A stretch of DNA of 64,000 nucleotides from Oceanospirillaceae bacterium (GTDB lineage: Bacteria; Pseudomonadota; Gammaproteobacteria; Pseudomonadales; Litoribrevibacteraceae). Below are positions 8,449 through 17,733 of the stretch, in pieces (within the stretch, counting starts at the first letter, position 1; each line of letters begins with the position of its first letter). The position numbers were made by a program, and so were the translations under genes. The stretch covers positions 1 through 64,000 of the forward strand of contig JADFAD010000001.1 in NCBI GenBank assembly GCA_015665455.1, read 5' to 3'. A model generated the notes under the pieces. That model was not told where the DNA came from. It did not search any database and saw only the letters and a program-made list of their open reading frames with translations.

Positions 8449-9308
8449 TGAATGACACAAATCCTCCTGAAAAAGATGACTTTGATTTATCTGCGCTTTA
8501 TCAAACCGGTGCGAAAGAAACGCCATCGGAGATAATGAATCAAAAGATTCTCGATGATGCCAAACAAGCGTCTGAACTCAGGCAATTAGAGTTACTCGAT
8601 GCTCATCGAGATAAGCTAAGTTTACGAAGTTGGCAGTGGCCTTTATCTGCGGCGGCCGTTGTCGTCATTGCGAGTTCCTTAACCCTCGATCTTTATCAAA
8701 AGGACGAACTGAAAGTAGACGTTATACCAGAGATTTCTCCGTATTCAGAATTGAGATCGCAACCTTCGATGGATTTTAAATCGGAAGAGTCTTCAGAACT
8801 ATTCGCGCCAATCGAGTCTGAAGATACGCAGTTGTCAAAAGACACTGTTCCGTTAAGTGTTTTTAAAGATGAGCCTGCGATGGAGGATAAAAAGATAAGG
8901 CGTCCTGAGGCCGCAGCTGCCAGTGAAATGCGAGCAATGAAACAGCAATCCGTTGAAACTACGAAGAAACCCTTAGAACTGGATACTCAGAGCGCAGATT
9001 CTTCTTTAATAACAAAGGAAGATGAAAACCAAGATACAGACAGTAGCGTTCAGCATTTTGAGAAAGAGCATAAGCAAAAAAATGATTCGATTGATGGAGA
9101 TATAAGCTCTGCTCGCCTGAAGAGAAGTAGAGAGGATGATTCTTTAAAAAGATACACGTCGGCTGAGGCTTGGCTTAAAAGTATAGAAGGATTAATTGCT
9201 CAAGGGGAGCTTTCGATAGCAAAGCAAGAGTTGAAACTATTTAGAGAGAAGTATCCTAATGTCAAAATACCTCAGCGCTTTTTTGATGCTTTTCAAGCGG
9301 AGAAATAG
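8448..9308 (+). CDS. Probable membrane anti-sigma factor / sigma-partner protein
   Basis: A 286-residue protein with a cytoplasmic N-terminus (1-60), one membrane helix (about 64-84, WPLSAAAVVVIASSLTL), a long acidic Ser/Glu-rich low-complexity stretch (about 85-230), and a conserved-looking C-terminus (AWLKSIEGLIAQGELSIAKQ and FREKYP). That C-terminal pattern recurs in proteins encoded directly after ECF sigma genes (general family knowledge). There is no zinc-binding HxxxCxxC motif, so it is not a ZAS anti-sigma. Its role is inferred from the 4-bp overlap with the sigma gene and the topology. Confidence 0.6.
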   Translation: MNDTNPPEKDDFDLSALYQTGAKETPSEIMNQKILDDAKQASELRQLELLDAHRDKLSLRSWQWPLSAAAVVVIASSLTLDLYQKDELKVDVIPEISPYSELRSQPSMDFKSEESSELFAPIESEDTQLSKDTVPLSVFKDEPAMEDKKIRRPEAAAASEMRAMKQQSVETTKKPLELDTQSADSSLITKEDENQDTDSSVQHFEKEHKQKNDSIDGDISSARLKRSREDDSLKRYTSAEAWLKSIEGLIAQGELSIAKQELKLFREKYPNVKIPQRFFDAFQAEK

Positions 9309-9467
9309 TGCTCTTTGTTAGAAACAGAGTCCTCATAAACTAAGAAAGTGTCTGGAATTAAATTCGAAACGTACCAATGCGTGTTTTAGGGTGAATCATT
9401 AATCTGTCATCTTAAAAGCGTATTTTGAATTGCGTAAAGTGAATTCCTACTTTGAGGTTTAGCAGTA

Positions 9468-11348
9468 ATGTTTGGAAATTTATCCATAAGACAAAAGTTG
9501 TATGGTTCGTCTTTAATCATTGTTATGGCTCTTTTACTCATCGGGGTCATCTCTTATTCGTCAATCCAAGAAACAGAAAGCTTAAATAAAGCCGCTACTC
9601 AATTGCACGCCTCCAGAGCCGACATGTTGATGCTTAGGCGCAATGAAAAAGACTTCATTATGAGAGGTCTTATTAAATACAAAGATAAGTTTTCAAATAA
9701 TTTCGATCTTTTAACGGGCAATATCTATGATTTAGAGAAAACCCTCAGTCAACAAGGTATTTTCTTAAAAGAAGAACTCAGGCAACTAGATGAGTTCTTC
9801 AGTCGCTATTCGGCTTCCTTTTACGATCTAATAAGAATCAGTCAGACGATTGGTCTAACTCATGAAGAAGGGTTGAGGGGGGCTTTAAGGAAATCAGTCC
9901 ATGCTGCGGAATCAACCATTAAGCTAGAAAACAATAATCAATTGCTTGCTGACATGTTGATGCTTCGTAGAAACGAAAAAGATTTCATAATGCGCTCGCT
10001 TCCTAAATATATTGATAAACACAATAAAAACTATGAAAAGCTGCTTGCTAACCTAGAGAGGTCAAGCATCAGAGCAGTAAATAAAAAGCAAATTCAAATG
10101 GATATGCAGGCTTATCAACGTGATTTCAAGAAATTGAGTGACGCGTTTATTGAACGAGGCTTGTCCCCTAAAGAGGGGGTAAGAGGGACAATGCGAGCCA
10201 GTGTGCATGTGACAGAAGCTTTGCTTACCAAGATTAATGAAGCCATAGAAAGTGAAATTCAAGCCCAGAAGGAAACAAATATCGCAGTGCTCATTATTAC
10301 CTGCAGCGTTTTATTGGTGATGATTGCGTTTATTTTGTTTTATATCGCTCAAAATATTTCGATTCGTTTATTTTTGATTAATCAGAAAATGAGTGAAATT
10401 AGCGAAGGTGATGCCGATTTAACGTCGAAACTGAAGTTCTCTGGTGAAGATGAAATCTCTGAGCTTGCAACAAACTTCAATAAAATCACGGAGAAGTTAA
10501 GACGTTTAGTTACGAAGGTTAGTAGCATTTCTGGAGAGCTATCAACGAACTCTCAGAATCTTTCTGATGATGCTTTAGCAACGGCAGAATATGCATCAGA
10601 GCAAAGTAAGGAGGCAAATACGGTGGTTTCTTCGATGAATGAAGTATTTGCTTCTTCTGAAGAGATATACGCGAATATTACCTCTGCGGCTGAGGCTGCG
10701 AATCAAGCCAGAATTGAAACGCTTGAGGGTGAGAAGGTTGTTAAAAAGGCTGAAACGACCATTCGTTTGTTGGCGGAGGAGCTTCAGGCATCCTCTGAAA
10801 ATGTGTCCATACTTGAAAAGGACAGCAACGGTATTGGACAAGTTCTTGAGGTGATCCGAGGCATCGCAGAGCAAACCAATTTACTTGCTCTTAACGCAGC
10901 TATTGAAGCCGCGAGAGCAGGCGAAACGGGCAGAGGCTTTGCCGTTGTGGCAGATGAAGTTCGTACGTTAGCTCAACGTACTCAGGATGCCACGTCAGAA
11001 ATTAATGAGTTGATTGAACGCTTGCAAAGTGGTGTGAAGTCCATAATTCAAACGATACAGAATGGCATGACAGAAGCTGAATCCAGTGCTTCGGACGTGA
11101 ATAAAGCAAAAGACTCGTTTACCAGCATTACAGGATCTGTTCAAAATATATTTGAAATGAGCAATCAGATCTCCACGACCTCTGAACATCAGACGGCCTT
11201 AACTCAGCAAGTCAATGATGGGGTTGTCCATATTAGTGAGCGTTCTAAAGAAACATTGAAGAATGTAGAATCTACTCGTGAAAACAGTGCTGAACTTGCA
11301 CAACATGCCATCATTCTTGAGTCCATGGTTGGAAATTACAAAGTTTAA
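9468..11348 (+). CDS. Methyl-accepting chemotaxis protein with HBM sensor domain
   Basis: A 626-residue chemoreceptor: membrane helix (about 10-30), helical bimodular (HBM) ligand-binding domain (about 45-270), second helix (about 272-297), HAMP (about 298-350), and a signalling domain with the conserved tip [20 protein letters not shown]. The two HBM modules share nearly the same segment, [16 protein letters not shown], once per module (DNA around 9619-9666 and 9949-9996). Characterised HBM receptors such as Pseudomonas McpS bind TCA-cycle acids; the ligand here is inferred only as a small organic acid. It appears monocistronic. Confidence 0.93.
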   Translation: MFGNLSIRQKLYGSSLIIVMALLLIGVISYSSIQETESLNKAATQLHASRADMLMLRRNEKDFIMRGLIKYKDKFSNNFDLLTGNIYDLEKTLSQQGIFLKEELRQLDEFFSRYSASFYDLIRISQTIGLTHEEGLRGALRKSVHAAESTIKLENNNQLLADMLMLRRNEKDFIMRSLPKYIDKHNKNYEKLLANLERSSIRAVNKKQIQMDMQAYQRDFKKLSDAFIERGLSPKEGVRGTMRASVHVTEALLTKINEAIESEIQAQKETNIAVLIITCSVLLVMIAFILFYIAQNISIRLFLINQKMSEISEGDADLTSKLKFSGEDEISELATNFNKITEKLRRLVTKVSSISGELSTNSQNLSDDALATAEYASEQSKEANTVVSSMNEVFASSEEIYANITSAAEAANQARIETLEGEKVVKKAETTIRLLAEELQASSENVSILEKDSNGIGQVLEVIRGIAEQTNLLALNAAIEAARAGETGRGFAVVADEVRTLAQRTQDATSEINELIERLQSGVKSIIQTIQNGMTEAESSASDVNKAKDSFTSITGSVQNIFEMSNQISTTSEHQTALTQQVNDGVVHISERSKETLKNVESTRENSAELAQHAIILESMVGNYKV

Positions 11349-11376
11349 AGGTATGGATAACGAGAGGTATGGAGTG

Positions 11377-11422
11377 AAATTGATCTGATAGGAACGTTTA
11401 CGAGTTCCTGCCAGATCAATTT
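11377..11422. terminator. Bidirectional hairpin between the chemoreceptor and carbonic anhydrase genes
   Basis: An 11-bp stem (11377-11387 with 11412-11422) and a 6-bp inner stem AGGAAC/GTTCCT (11390-11395 with 11404-11409), separated by a 2x2 internal loop, with an 8-nt apical loop. It sits between two convergent genes. No strong T run follows, so terminator function is likely but not certain. Confidence 0.55.
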
Positions 11423-11500
11423 ACGACTCTTTAAGTAGGTAACACTGAAGAGGTGTTAGCGCTTCCAAATACTTAGCGCTTCTAGAGCGTTGAAGCTAGA

Positions 11501-12151
11501 CTATTTACCTAAAATGTTTTGAAGTGCTTTGTCATAGATAATATCTGCTTTTTCAATATTATCTATTGATACGTCTAAATCATTGACTAAACCGTTTTCT
11601 AAACCGTAAATCCAACCATGCACGGTTAATGTCTGGTTTCTGTCCCAGGCTTCTTGAACAACGCTGGTGCTGACAACGTTCATGACTTGTTCAATGACAT
11701 TCACTTCGCATAAGCGATCGCATTGATTATCCATGCCTTTGACCTGTTCAAATCGACGCTGATGTTTGCGGTAAACATCTTGAATATGACGGAGCCAATT
11801 ATCGATCAGTCCGTGTCTTTGTCCTTCTAAAGAGGCTCTTACACCACCGCAACCATAATGGCCTGTTACTATGATGTGTTTAACTTTAAGTACGTCGACG
11901 GCATATTGCATCACGGATAGGCAGTTTAAATCAGTATGAACCACCATGTTAGCTACGTTCCTGTGAACGAATAAATCACCGGGAAGTAAGTCAACAATTT
12001 GATTGGCTGGAACTCTGCTGTCAGAACAGCCGATCCAAAGGTATTCAGGTGATTGCTGGTTTTTTAAACGATCAAAAAAATTCGGGTCTTGTTCTTTAAT
12101 AGACGCTGCCCATTGTTGGTTTTTCTCCAACAGATCATTCAAGTTTGACAT
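11501..12151 (-). CDS. can: Beta-class carbonic anhydrase
   Basis: A 216-residue cytoplasmic enzyme that interconverts CO2 and bicarbonate, supplying bicarbonate to carboxylases. The zinc ligands are Cys42 (WIGCSDSRVP, with the Asp44-Arg46 dyad), His98 and Cys101 (VTGHYGCGG). Length and order match E. coli Can (220 aa). It is encoded after the DUF1232 gene on the same strand with a 91-bp gap. Confidence 0.95.
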   Translation of the reverse strand: MSNLNDLLEKNQQWAASIKEQDPNFFDRLKNQQSPEYLWIGCSDSRVPANQIVDLLPGDLFVHRNVANMVVHTDLNCLSVMQYAVDVLKVKHIIVTGHYGCGGVRASLEGQRHGLIDNWLRHIQDVYRKHQRRFEQVKGMDNQCDRLCEVNVIEQVMNVVSTSVVQEAWDRNQTLTVHGWIYGLENGLVNDLDVSIDNIEKADIIYDKALQNILGK

Positions 12152-12242
12152 TCAGGACTCCGAGATCAGGAATATTTGGCGAATTATCGGCTAAAAAATG
12201 AGTGAACACAATGACTCTGAGGCCGATGTTTATCTCAGGTTT

Positions 12243-12611
12243 TCATTCGGTAGTTCGATCCGGAAACCATTTTTTCATTAACGCCTTGGCCTTACTCGTG
12301 TGTTCTTCTTTGATGTGAGTACTTACTGTGGCTAACGCGGTGAGTAATGTAGCTAGATCATCACCATAGCCAGTTGGCAATAGATCAGGAACGGCATCGA
12401 TGGGCACTAGGAAATAGACAAGTGCACCATAGATCACTGTCTTGGCCCAAGCAGGTGTACTGTCATCTCGAGCAGAGAAGTACAGTTTCAGGGTTGTTTC
12501 TACTAAGTCTTGGCCTGCACGCTTTGCTTGGCTTGAGAGTTTTTCCCATAAGCGCCGTTTTAGTGTCACAGGGGAGGCGCGTAGCGACTCAGGAATGTTT
12601 GCTGTTAACAT
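12243..12611 (-). CDS. DUF1232 (YkvA-like) small membrane protein
   Basis: A 122-residue protein with the DUF1232 hallmark in its second half: a hydrophobic segment with YFLVPIDAVPDLLPTGYGDD (about 70-89), where the PxDxxPD core is the family signature. The N-terminal half is basic and helical. The function is unknown. It precedes the carbonic anhydrase gene and is divergent from the LuxR-type regulator. Confidence 0.85.
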   Translation of the reverse strand: MLTANIPESLRASPVTLKRRLWEKLSSQAKRAGQDLVETTLKLYFSARDDSTPAWAKTVIYGALVYFLVPIDAVPDLLPTGYGDDLATLLTALATVSTHIKEEHTSKAKALMKKWFPDRTTE

Positions 12612-12745
12612 TTTTTGCTCTCCCTATTGTTGATTTAGTCGTCAATTTTGACGAACTTCACATCGTTACATGCTTAACTCAAGGTACAATCATTTATAAC
12701 TAATAATAGTACCTCGAATATAACAATAAAAATCGGGTGGATAGA

Positions 12746-13480
12746 ATGACTTTTAACTCTGGTCTGAGTAATTCTTCTATGAGTTTAGAAAATGCTCAAA
12801 TGGATCAATTATCACAATCTCCTAAGCTCAGTGATTTAAATGTACTTTTGATTGATGATCATCAGATATATTTAGATGGGTTGAGCATAACTCTGTCTTT
12901 AATGGATTCTGTTGAGCATGTATATCAAGCAACGTGTTTAGAAGAGGCAAATGCATGTTTGAACTCTGTTGCCCTTGATATGATTTTGTTGGATTTGCAC
13001 CTTCCTCAAGTTGATGGTTTTAACATCATGAACCATCTGGATCATGTGTGCCCAGATGTACCTGTGGTCATATTATCTGGATCAGATTTACCCGAAGATA
13101 AACGTTTGGCAATGAGCCGAGGGGCGAAGGGTTTTTTAAATAAATCCGCCACAGGAGATGAGATTCGAGATGCCATTTCTAAAGTTGCTCAAGGTGAGTT
13201 ATTAACACCTTCCGTTGCACTGGCTACGTCAAACCCAGACGAAAATAATTTGATGAGCAAGGTTCGTGTCAGTGTTGCTAGACAATATCGAATTACTCAG
13301 CGACAAGCTGAAGCGCTCGTATTACTGGGTGAAGGCTTATCGAATAAACAGATTTGCCGACGTTTGGAACTCACGGAAGCGACAGTGAAGTTCCACTTGA
13401 AAGCGATCTTTTTAGCGCTGGACGTCCATAATCGCACTGAATGTGTTGCTGTTGCTCGGCGGCTCAATATTCTTATTTAA
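12746..13480 (+). CDS. LuxR/NarL-family response regulator
   Basis: A 244-residue regulator with a receiver domain (about 30-150) and a C-terminal LuxR-type HTH (about 185-240, LVLLGEGLSNKQICRRLELTE in part). The phospho-acceptor is the Asp in ILLDLHLP (residue 83), with the acidic pair in LLIDDHQ. I chose ATG 12746 because GGGTGG (12735-12740) is 5 bases upstream; a GTG at 12737 in frame adds three residues. A histidine kinase lies tail-to-tail downstream (13519-14907) and is the obvious partner candidate. Confidence 0.88.
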   Translation: MTFNSGLSNSSMSLENAQMDQLSQSPKLSDLNVLLIDDHQIYLDGLSITLSLMDSVEHVYQATCLEEANACLNSVALDMILLDLHLPQVDGFNIMNHLDHVCPDVPVVILSGSDLPEDKRLAMSRGAKGFLNKSATGDEIRDAISKVAQGELLTPSVALATSNPDENNLMSKVRVSVARQYRITQRQAEALVLLGEGLSNKQICRRLELTEATVKFHLKAIFLALDVHNRTECVAVARRLNILI

Positions 13481-13518
13481 GGTCTTGAGTATCCCCCGAC
13501 GAGATTCTTAATTTAAGG

Positions 13519-14907
13519 TTAATCGTTCACTAGATGCTCGCTGCTAAATTCAAGATGAAAGGTTGACCCTTTGCCTTGTTCAGATTCAACAATAAGCTGA
13601 ATATTGAGTAAAGCGGCTAGCTGTTTCACAATGCTCAGGCCTAGACCCATACCCACTTCTCTGTTCGGGGTGACCTGGAAGTATTCATCGAAGATGGATT
13701 CGAGGTGCTGTTGCTCGATTCCGCACCCGTTATCTTCAATTGAGACTCTTAATATTCCTGATTTTGTGTCCGCCGTATTTAAGCTGGATGGAAAAAGGCG
13801 CATTGATATTTTTATTTTGTCTGCGTCTGCATGGCGTATCACGTTATTAACTAAGTTTTGAATGATTCTTTCCAAAAGAAGAGGGTCACTGTTTACTTTT
13901 ACAGGCTGAGAAATGATCAAATCTAAAGCTATTTGAGACGCTTCCAATTGTGTCTCCATGGCTTTTCCAATGGATTTTAATAGCTCATCCACTTGAAAAA
14001 TTTCTTTGTATTCCGTAACTGCGCCCATCTCTAGACGACTGAACTCAAGCAATGAATCAAGCAGTCGATTGAGCATATCCACCGACGTTGAAAGCCTTTC
14101 AGACAGCATTTTGTGCATTGATTTATCTTGAGTCTGTTGAAGGGCGTCAGAAATGAGATTAATTGCATTAATGGGTTGGCGCAAATCATGACCTGCGGCT
14201 GCCAGAAATTGAGTCTTTGCTTGTGTATCTGTAATGGCTTGTTGGCGGCTTAACTTAATTAATTGATGTTTTAAATATCCGGTACGTAATATTTGTTCTT
14301 GAATGTAACCGCCTACAGTACCTATGGTGCACATGGATGAGATAAAAAACATCTGAGCGATTATGTGCTCTGTATGGCCTATTAATTTTTCAACAAAACC
14401 ATATAAAAACCAGAGTCCCCAAGATGAAATAACGGCCATTTTGAACGGCATGCCAAGCAGGAAGAACCCAAACAAAAGAACAGAATATAAGCCATCATAA
14501 GGTAGGTCATACCCTTCTAATTGGGCACCAGCAATGATTGCTATAATTCCAACGCCCATCCAGAGATAACCAAAGAAAGTAGTCAGTGCAATTGTTCTCC
14601 ATTGCTCCATCCAGCGAATCATGATTAGAGCTAAAAGAACAACGGGTATTAACATGCCAAATCGAACCGATATGGTGTATTGCCAGATATTATCGGGTAA
14701 AAACAGGTAGTCAGCGGCAGCATATAGGATGAGTAGAAGTAGGCTGAAAATGGCAACCATCGGTAAGCGTCGTTTTATTAATAACGCCTGATATTTTTGG
14801 AAGCCGGGTTCGAGTTGGTTTGTAAAACGAAGCCCTTGAAAACCATTGAGTAGCTGTTGAGTCAGCTGATCTTGCTGTTCCGAGACGGTATTGCTGGTAT
14901 GGATCAT
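13519..14907 (-). CDS. Membrane sensor histidine kinase
   Basis: A 462-residue kinase with about six N-terminal membrane helices (about 48-205) and no periplasmic domain, then a HisKA domain with His240 (AAGHDLRQPINA) and a HATPase domain with N box (IIQNLVNNVIRHA), G1 (DNGCGI) and G2 (GMGLGLSI). The AGHDLRQP H box is typical of kinases paired with LuxR-type regulators in Gammaproteobacteria. It is convergent with the regulator at 12746-13480, their ends 38 bp apart, so pairing is likely though they are not one operon. Confidence 0.9.
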   Translation of the reverse strand: MIHTSNTVSEQQDQLTQQLLNGFQGLRFTNQLEPGFQKYQALLIKRRLPMVAIFSLLLLILYAAADYLFLPDNIWQYTISVRFGMLIPVVLLALIMIRWMEQWRTIALTTFFGYLWMGVGIIAIIAGAQLEGYDLPYDGLYSVLLFGFFLLGMPFKMAVISSWGLWFLYGFVEKLIGHTEHIIAQMFFISSMCTIGTVGGYIQEQILRTGYLKHQLIKLSRQQAITDTQAKTQFLAAAGHDLRQPINAINLISDALQQTQDKSMHKMLSERLSTSVDMLNRLLDSLLEFSRLEMGAVTEYKEIFQVDELLKSIGKAMETQLEASQIALDLIISQPVKVNSDPLLLERIIQNLVNNVIRHADADKIKISMRLFPSSLNTADTKSGILRVSIEDNGCGIEQQHLESIFDEYFQVTPNREVGMGLGLSIVKQLAALLNIQLIVESEQGKGSTFHLEFSSEHLVND

Positions 14908-14980
14908 GAGTTCTTATTCTTTTTATTTGAATCTTAATATGTATTTAAGCGCTCATAAAGAAAATTAAGATGAACAGTGG

Positions 14981-16000
14981 TTAGTCTATTGCTATGGGCG
15001 AAGGGTTTTTCCTGTAGTCGCGAGGAGTACTTCCTGACCATTTTATGAAGGCATGGTTAAAGGCAGATGGTTCGGAATAACCGAGCTTGTCTGCTATGGA
15101 TTCAATGGACAGCTTTGAGTTATTCAATAAGCGACAAGCGCGTTGATATCTCACTGTATTTAGAATTTTTTGGTAGCTTGTCGATTCCTTAGAGAGTTGT
15201 CTTCTTAGTGTTCTTTCAGGAATTGAGAATAAAGTCGAAACTTCTGACAGCTTAGGGAATTGGTATTCAAATAGGTTTAAATATTGACTGACCTTTCCTT
15301 TAAGTCCGTTCATTTGTGCTGCTCTGGCTTCTATCAATTGATCGCATTGAGATTTGTATAAATTGCAAGCAAGAGGGTTGGATTGAGGAAAGCTTCGTGA
15401 CAAATCCACGCTGTGGACAATTAATCTCCCTATGGGTTTATTGAATTTTACCTCGCATTGAAATGACTCCTCAAAGGCTGCTTTGCTGGTGGGTGGGTGA
15501 GGAACCCAGACTTCTTTTAAGATTATATCGTCATTAATATTAACGATGATGTCTTTCAACAGTTGATATGTCCCTGATAAATCTCTGTCTATTAGAAAGT
15601 TTCTAATGCTGTCGGGCAGTGTTGAAGGATAAAGATTTAAACCTGAGTTATTGGGTGAAATGTCTAACTCCATTCGACCATACAAGTAAGTCAGTTCTTG
15701 ATATCGAACCCCAATTTTACACGCGTCAAAAGCCGTAGGGCATGTCATTAGCATGAGCGAGAAAGGACCGTAACCAGCTAGACCAAACCCTTCACCAAGC
15801 TTCAGTCCACAAGTGGGGTCATCAAGTTTCTTGCCTATGTCAACCAAGATTTGGAGCTCTTGAGCAATGTCTATCTGGGCAAACGGGTCAAGGTTGTCCA
15901 ATGAAAAACCATACTTTGTGAGGATGTCTGACGTATCTATCCTCATATTATTAATTCCGTGGATGGTATAGACCAATCCAAGTATCGATCGTGTTGACAT
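14981..16000 (-). CDS. AraC-family transcriptional regulator (likely regulator of the BVMO cluster)
   Basis: A 339-residue regulator with an Arabinose_bd-type N-terminal domain (about 25-210) and a C-terminal double-HTH AraC domain (about 235-335, with LSIESIADKLGYSEPSAFNHAF and the closing SGSTPRDYRK). It is transcribed divergently from the Baeyer-Villiger monooxygenase gene across a 133-bp gap. By position it is the local activator, probably responding to a pathway substrate. The inducer is unknown. Confidence 0.88.
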   Translation of the reverse strand: MSTRSILGLVYTIHGINNMRIDTSDILTKYGFSLDNLDPFAQIDIAQELQILVDIGKKLDDPTCGLKLGEGFGLAGYGPFSLMLMTCPTAFDACKIGVRYQELTYLYGRMELDISPNNSGLNLYPSTLPDSIRNFLIDRDLSGTYQLLKDIIVNINDDIILKEVWVPHPPTSKAAFEESFQCEVKFNKPIGRLIVHSVDLSRSFPQSNPLACNLYKSQCDQLIEARAAQMNGLKGKVSQYLNLFEYQFPKLSEVSTLFSIPERTLRRQLSKESTSYQKILNTVRYQRACRLLNNSKLSIESIADKLGYSEPSAFNHAFIKWSGSTPRDYRKNPSPIAID

Positions 16001-16081
16001 AGTGTGGCCGAAATTATCAAGTTATGGGCTTTTATGAGCCTGTCGTTCGTAGACTAAGACAAATTATACTTTTGAGCAATT

Positions 16082-16095
16082 ACTCATATATGAGT
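16082..16095. promoter_or_regulatory. Palindrome in the AraC/BVMO divergent intergenic region
   Basis: A perfect 14-bp palindrome, ACTCATATATGAGT, about 40 bp before the monooxygenase start. GAGCAATTACTC (16074-16085) overlaps its left arm. It could be an operator for the divergent AraC regulator or another factor. AraC proteins usually prefer direct repeats, so this is tentative. Confidence 0.35.
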
Positions 16096-16133
16096 CAGCT
16101 TAATGTAAATAACAATAATACATCAGCAGAGTA

Positions 16134-17693
16134 ATGTTGACGTCGGGAGGGGTTATGACTTTTAAGAGTTCAGACAACAAGGCATATGATGTTGCAATCA
16201 TAGGCACAGGGTTTTCCGGTCTTTGCATGGCCATTAAGCTACTTGAAGCAGGGATAGACTCCTTTGTTATTTTAGAAAAGAAAGACGAAGTGGGTGGAAC
16301 GTGGCGAGAGAATACCTACCCAGGAGCGGCCTGTGATGTTCAGTCTCACTTATATTCGTTTTCTTTTGAAGGGAATCCTGAGTGGAGTAAAGTCTTTTCC
16401 GGTTGGAAAGAAATTCAAGCTTATATTATCGGGTGTGTTGAAAAGTATAACTTGCGTGATTACATCAAATTCAATTTTGAAGTTCAGTCGTCTGAGTTCA
16501 TTGAAAGGGAAGGCCAGTGGCTAATCTCAGACTCGTCGGGTGATCAAGTAACGGCACAAAGCTTCGTCATGGGGACGGGCCCTCTTCATGTTCCTGCTAA
16601 GCCTAACATTCCTGGTTTGGCATCTTTCAAAGGTCGTGTGTTTCATTCTGCGGAATGGGACCACTCTTTTTCTCTATCAGGAAAAAGGGTTGCTTCAATT
16701 GGTACTGGGGGTTCTGCTATTCAGTATGTGCCAGAGGTTGCGAAAATCGCAGATCAGTTGTTTGTCTATCAGAGAACAGCCGCTTGGGTGATGCCTAGAA
16801 ATGAACGAAGTTATTCATCTATAGAGAAGTGGGTTTTTAGAAATGTTTCTCCTGTTAGGAAACTCTATAGAAGCATGTTGTATTGGTTTAATGAATCACG
16901 TTTGCTGCCAATGTTAAACCCTAAGATTGCTGCTGGTGTGTCTAAATTAGCAAAATTACATATTAAAAAGTCCGTTAAGGACCCAGCGTTAAGGAAAAAG
17001 CTAACGCCTAATTACACTATTGGCTGTAAGCGAATTCTCATCTCAAATCAATATTACCCAGCGTTCAATCGAAGCAATGTTGATTTAATTACAGAGGGTA
17101 TTCAATCTGTAGGTGAGAATCATATAACCACGATTGACGGACAAAAACGCGAAGTAGATGCCATTATTCTTGGGACGGGATTTCATGCCGATCCTAGAAG
17201 TTATTTGAAGTATTTCAAAATCACAGGGAAAGACGGCGTCAATCTCTTAGATCATTGGAAAGCGGGACCTGAAGCGTATTTGGGCACTACAGTTTCAGGT
17301 TTTCCTAATATGTTTCAGTTAGTCGGACCAAATACAGGATTAGGCCACAACTCAATTATTTTTATGATTGAGTCGCAGGTTCATTACATTGTTAAGTGTT
17401 TAAAAGAAATGAAACGACGCAATGTTCAAACCGTTGAAGTTAAACAAGAAAAACAAACGGCATTTAATGCTTGGGTTCAAGATAACTTGAAAGACACTGT
17501 GTGGGCATCAGGTTGTGCCAGTTGGTATTTACAAAGTGATGGTAAAAACTTTTCTCTTTGGCCTGGTTCTACTTGGGGCTATCGATTAAAAACAAGGAAC
17601 ATAAAGCTAGATCATTACCGTTGGCAATCCCTATCCGATATTTCGCAATCTTCGCCGGTTGTGGAGTCACCGAAATTGGCATGTGTTGATTAA
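16134..17693 (+). CDS. Flavin-containing Baeyer-Villiger-type monooxygenase
   Basis: A 519-residue FAD/NADPH monooxygenase. It has an N-terminal FAD Rossmann motif (GTGFSG, about 23-28), the class signature GGTWRENTYPGAACDV (about 53-68), the Baeyer-Villiger fingerprint FKGRVFHSAEWDH (about 163-175), and an NADPH Rossmann motif (GTGGSA). These enzymes insert oxygen next to a ketone carbonyl to give an ester; related AlmA-type enzymes act on long alkanes. TTG 16137 or ATG 16155 are alternative starts; ATG 16155 gives a protein beginning MTFKSSDN and has GGGAGGGG just upstream. A hydrolase and an SDR follow. Confidence 0.88.
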   Translation: MLTSGGVMTFKSSDNKAYDVAIIGTGFSGLCMAIKLLEAGIDSFVILEKKDEVGGTWRENTYPGAACDVQSHLYSFSFEGNPEWSKVFSGWKEIQAYIIGCVEKYNLRDYIKFNFEVQSSEFIEREGQWLISDSSGDQVTAQSFVMGTGPLHVPAKPNIPGLASFKGRVFHSAEWDHSFSLSGKRVASIGTGGSAIQYVPEVAKIADQLFVYQRTAAWVMPRNERSYSSIEKWVFRNVSPVRKLYRSMLYWFNESRLLPMLNPKIAAGVSKLAKLHIKKSVKDPALRKKLTPNYTIGCKRILISNQYYPAFNRSNVDLITEGIQSVGENHITTIDGQKREVDAIILGTGFHADPRSYLKYFKITGKDGVNLLDHWKAGPEAYLGTTVSGFPNMFQLVGPNTGLGHNSIIFMIESQVHYIVKCLKEMKRRNVQTVEVKQEKQTAFNAWVQDNLKDTVWASGCASWYLQSDGKNFSLWPGSTWGYRLKTRNIKLDHYRWQSLSDISQSSPVVESPKLACVD

Positions 17694-17733
17694 CAGAATA
17701 TTTTAAATTTGTATTTTTGGCGTTGGAGTGAAA

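Noticed and set aside
10062-11189. Several 64-92-residue ORFs inside the chemoreceptor gene
   Set aside because: They are shadows of a strongly supported coding frame, with low-complexity translations.
12374-12703. 109-aa plus-strand ORF antisense to the DUF1232 gene
   Set aside because: The DUF1232 motif on the minus strand is clear, and the plus-strand frame has no features.
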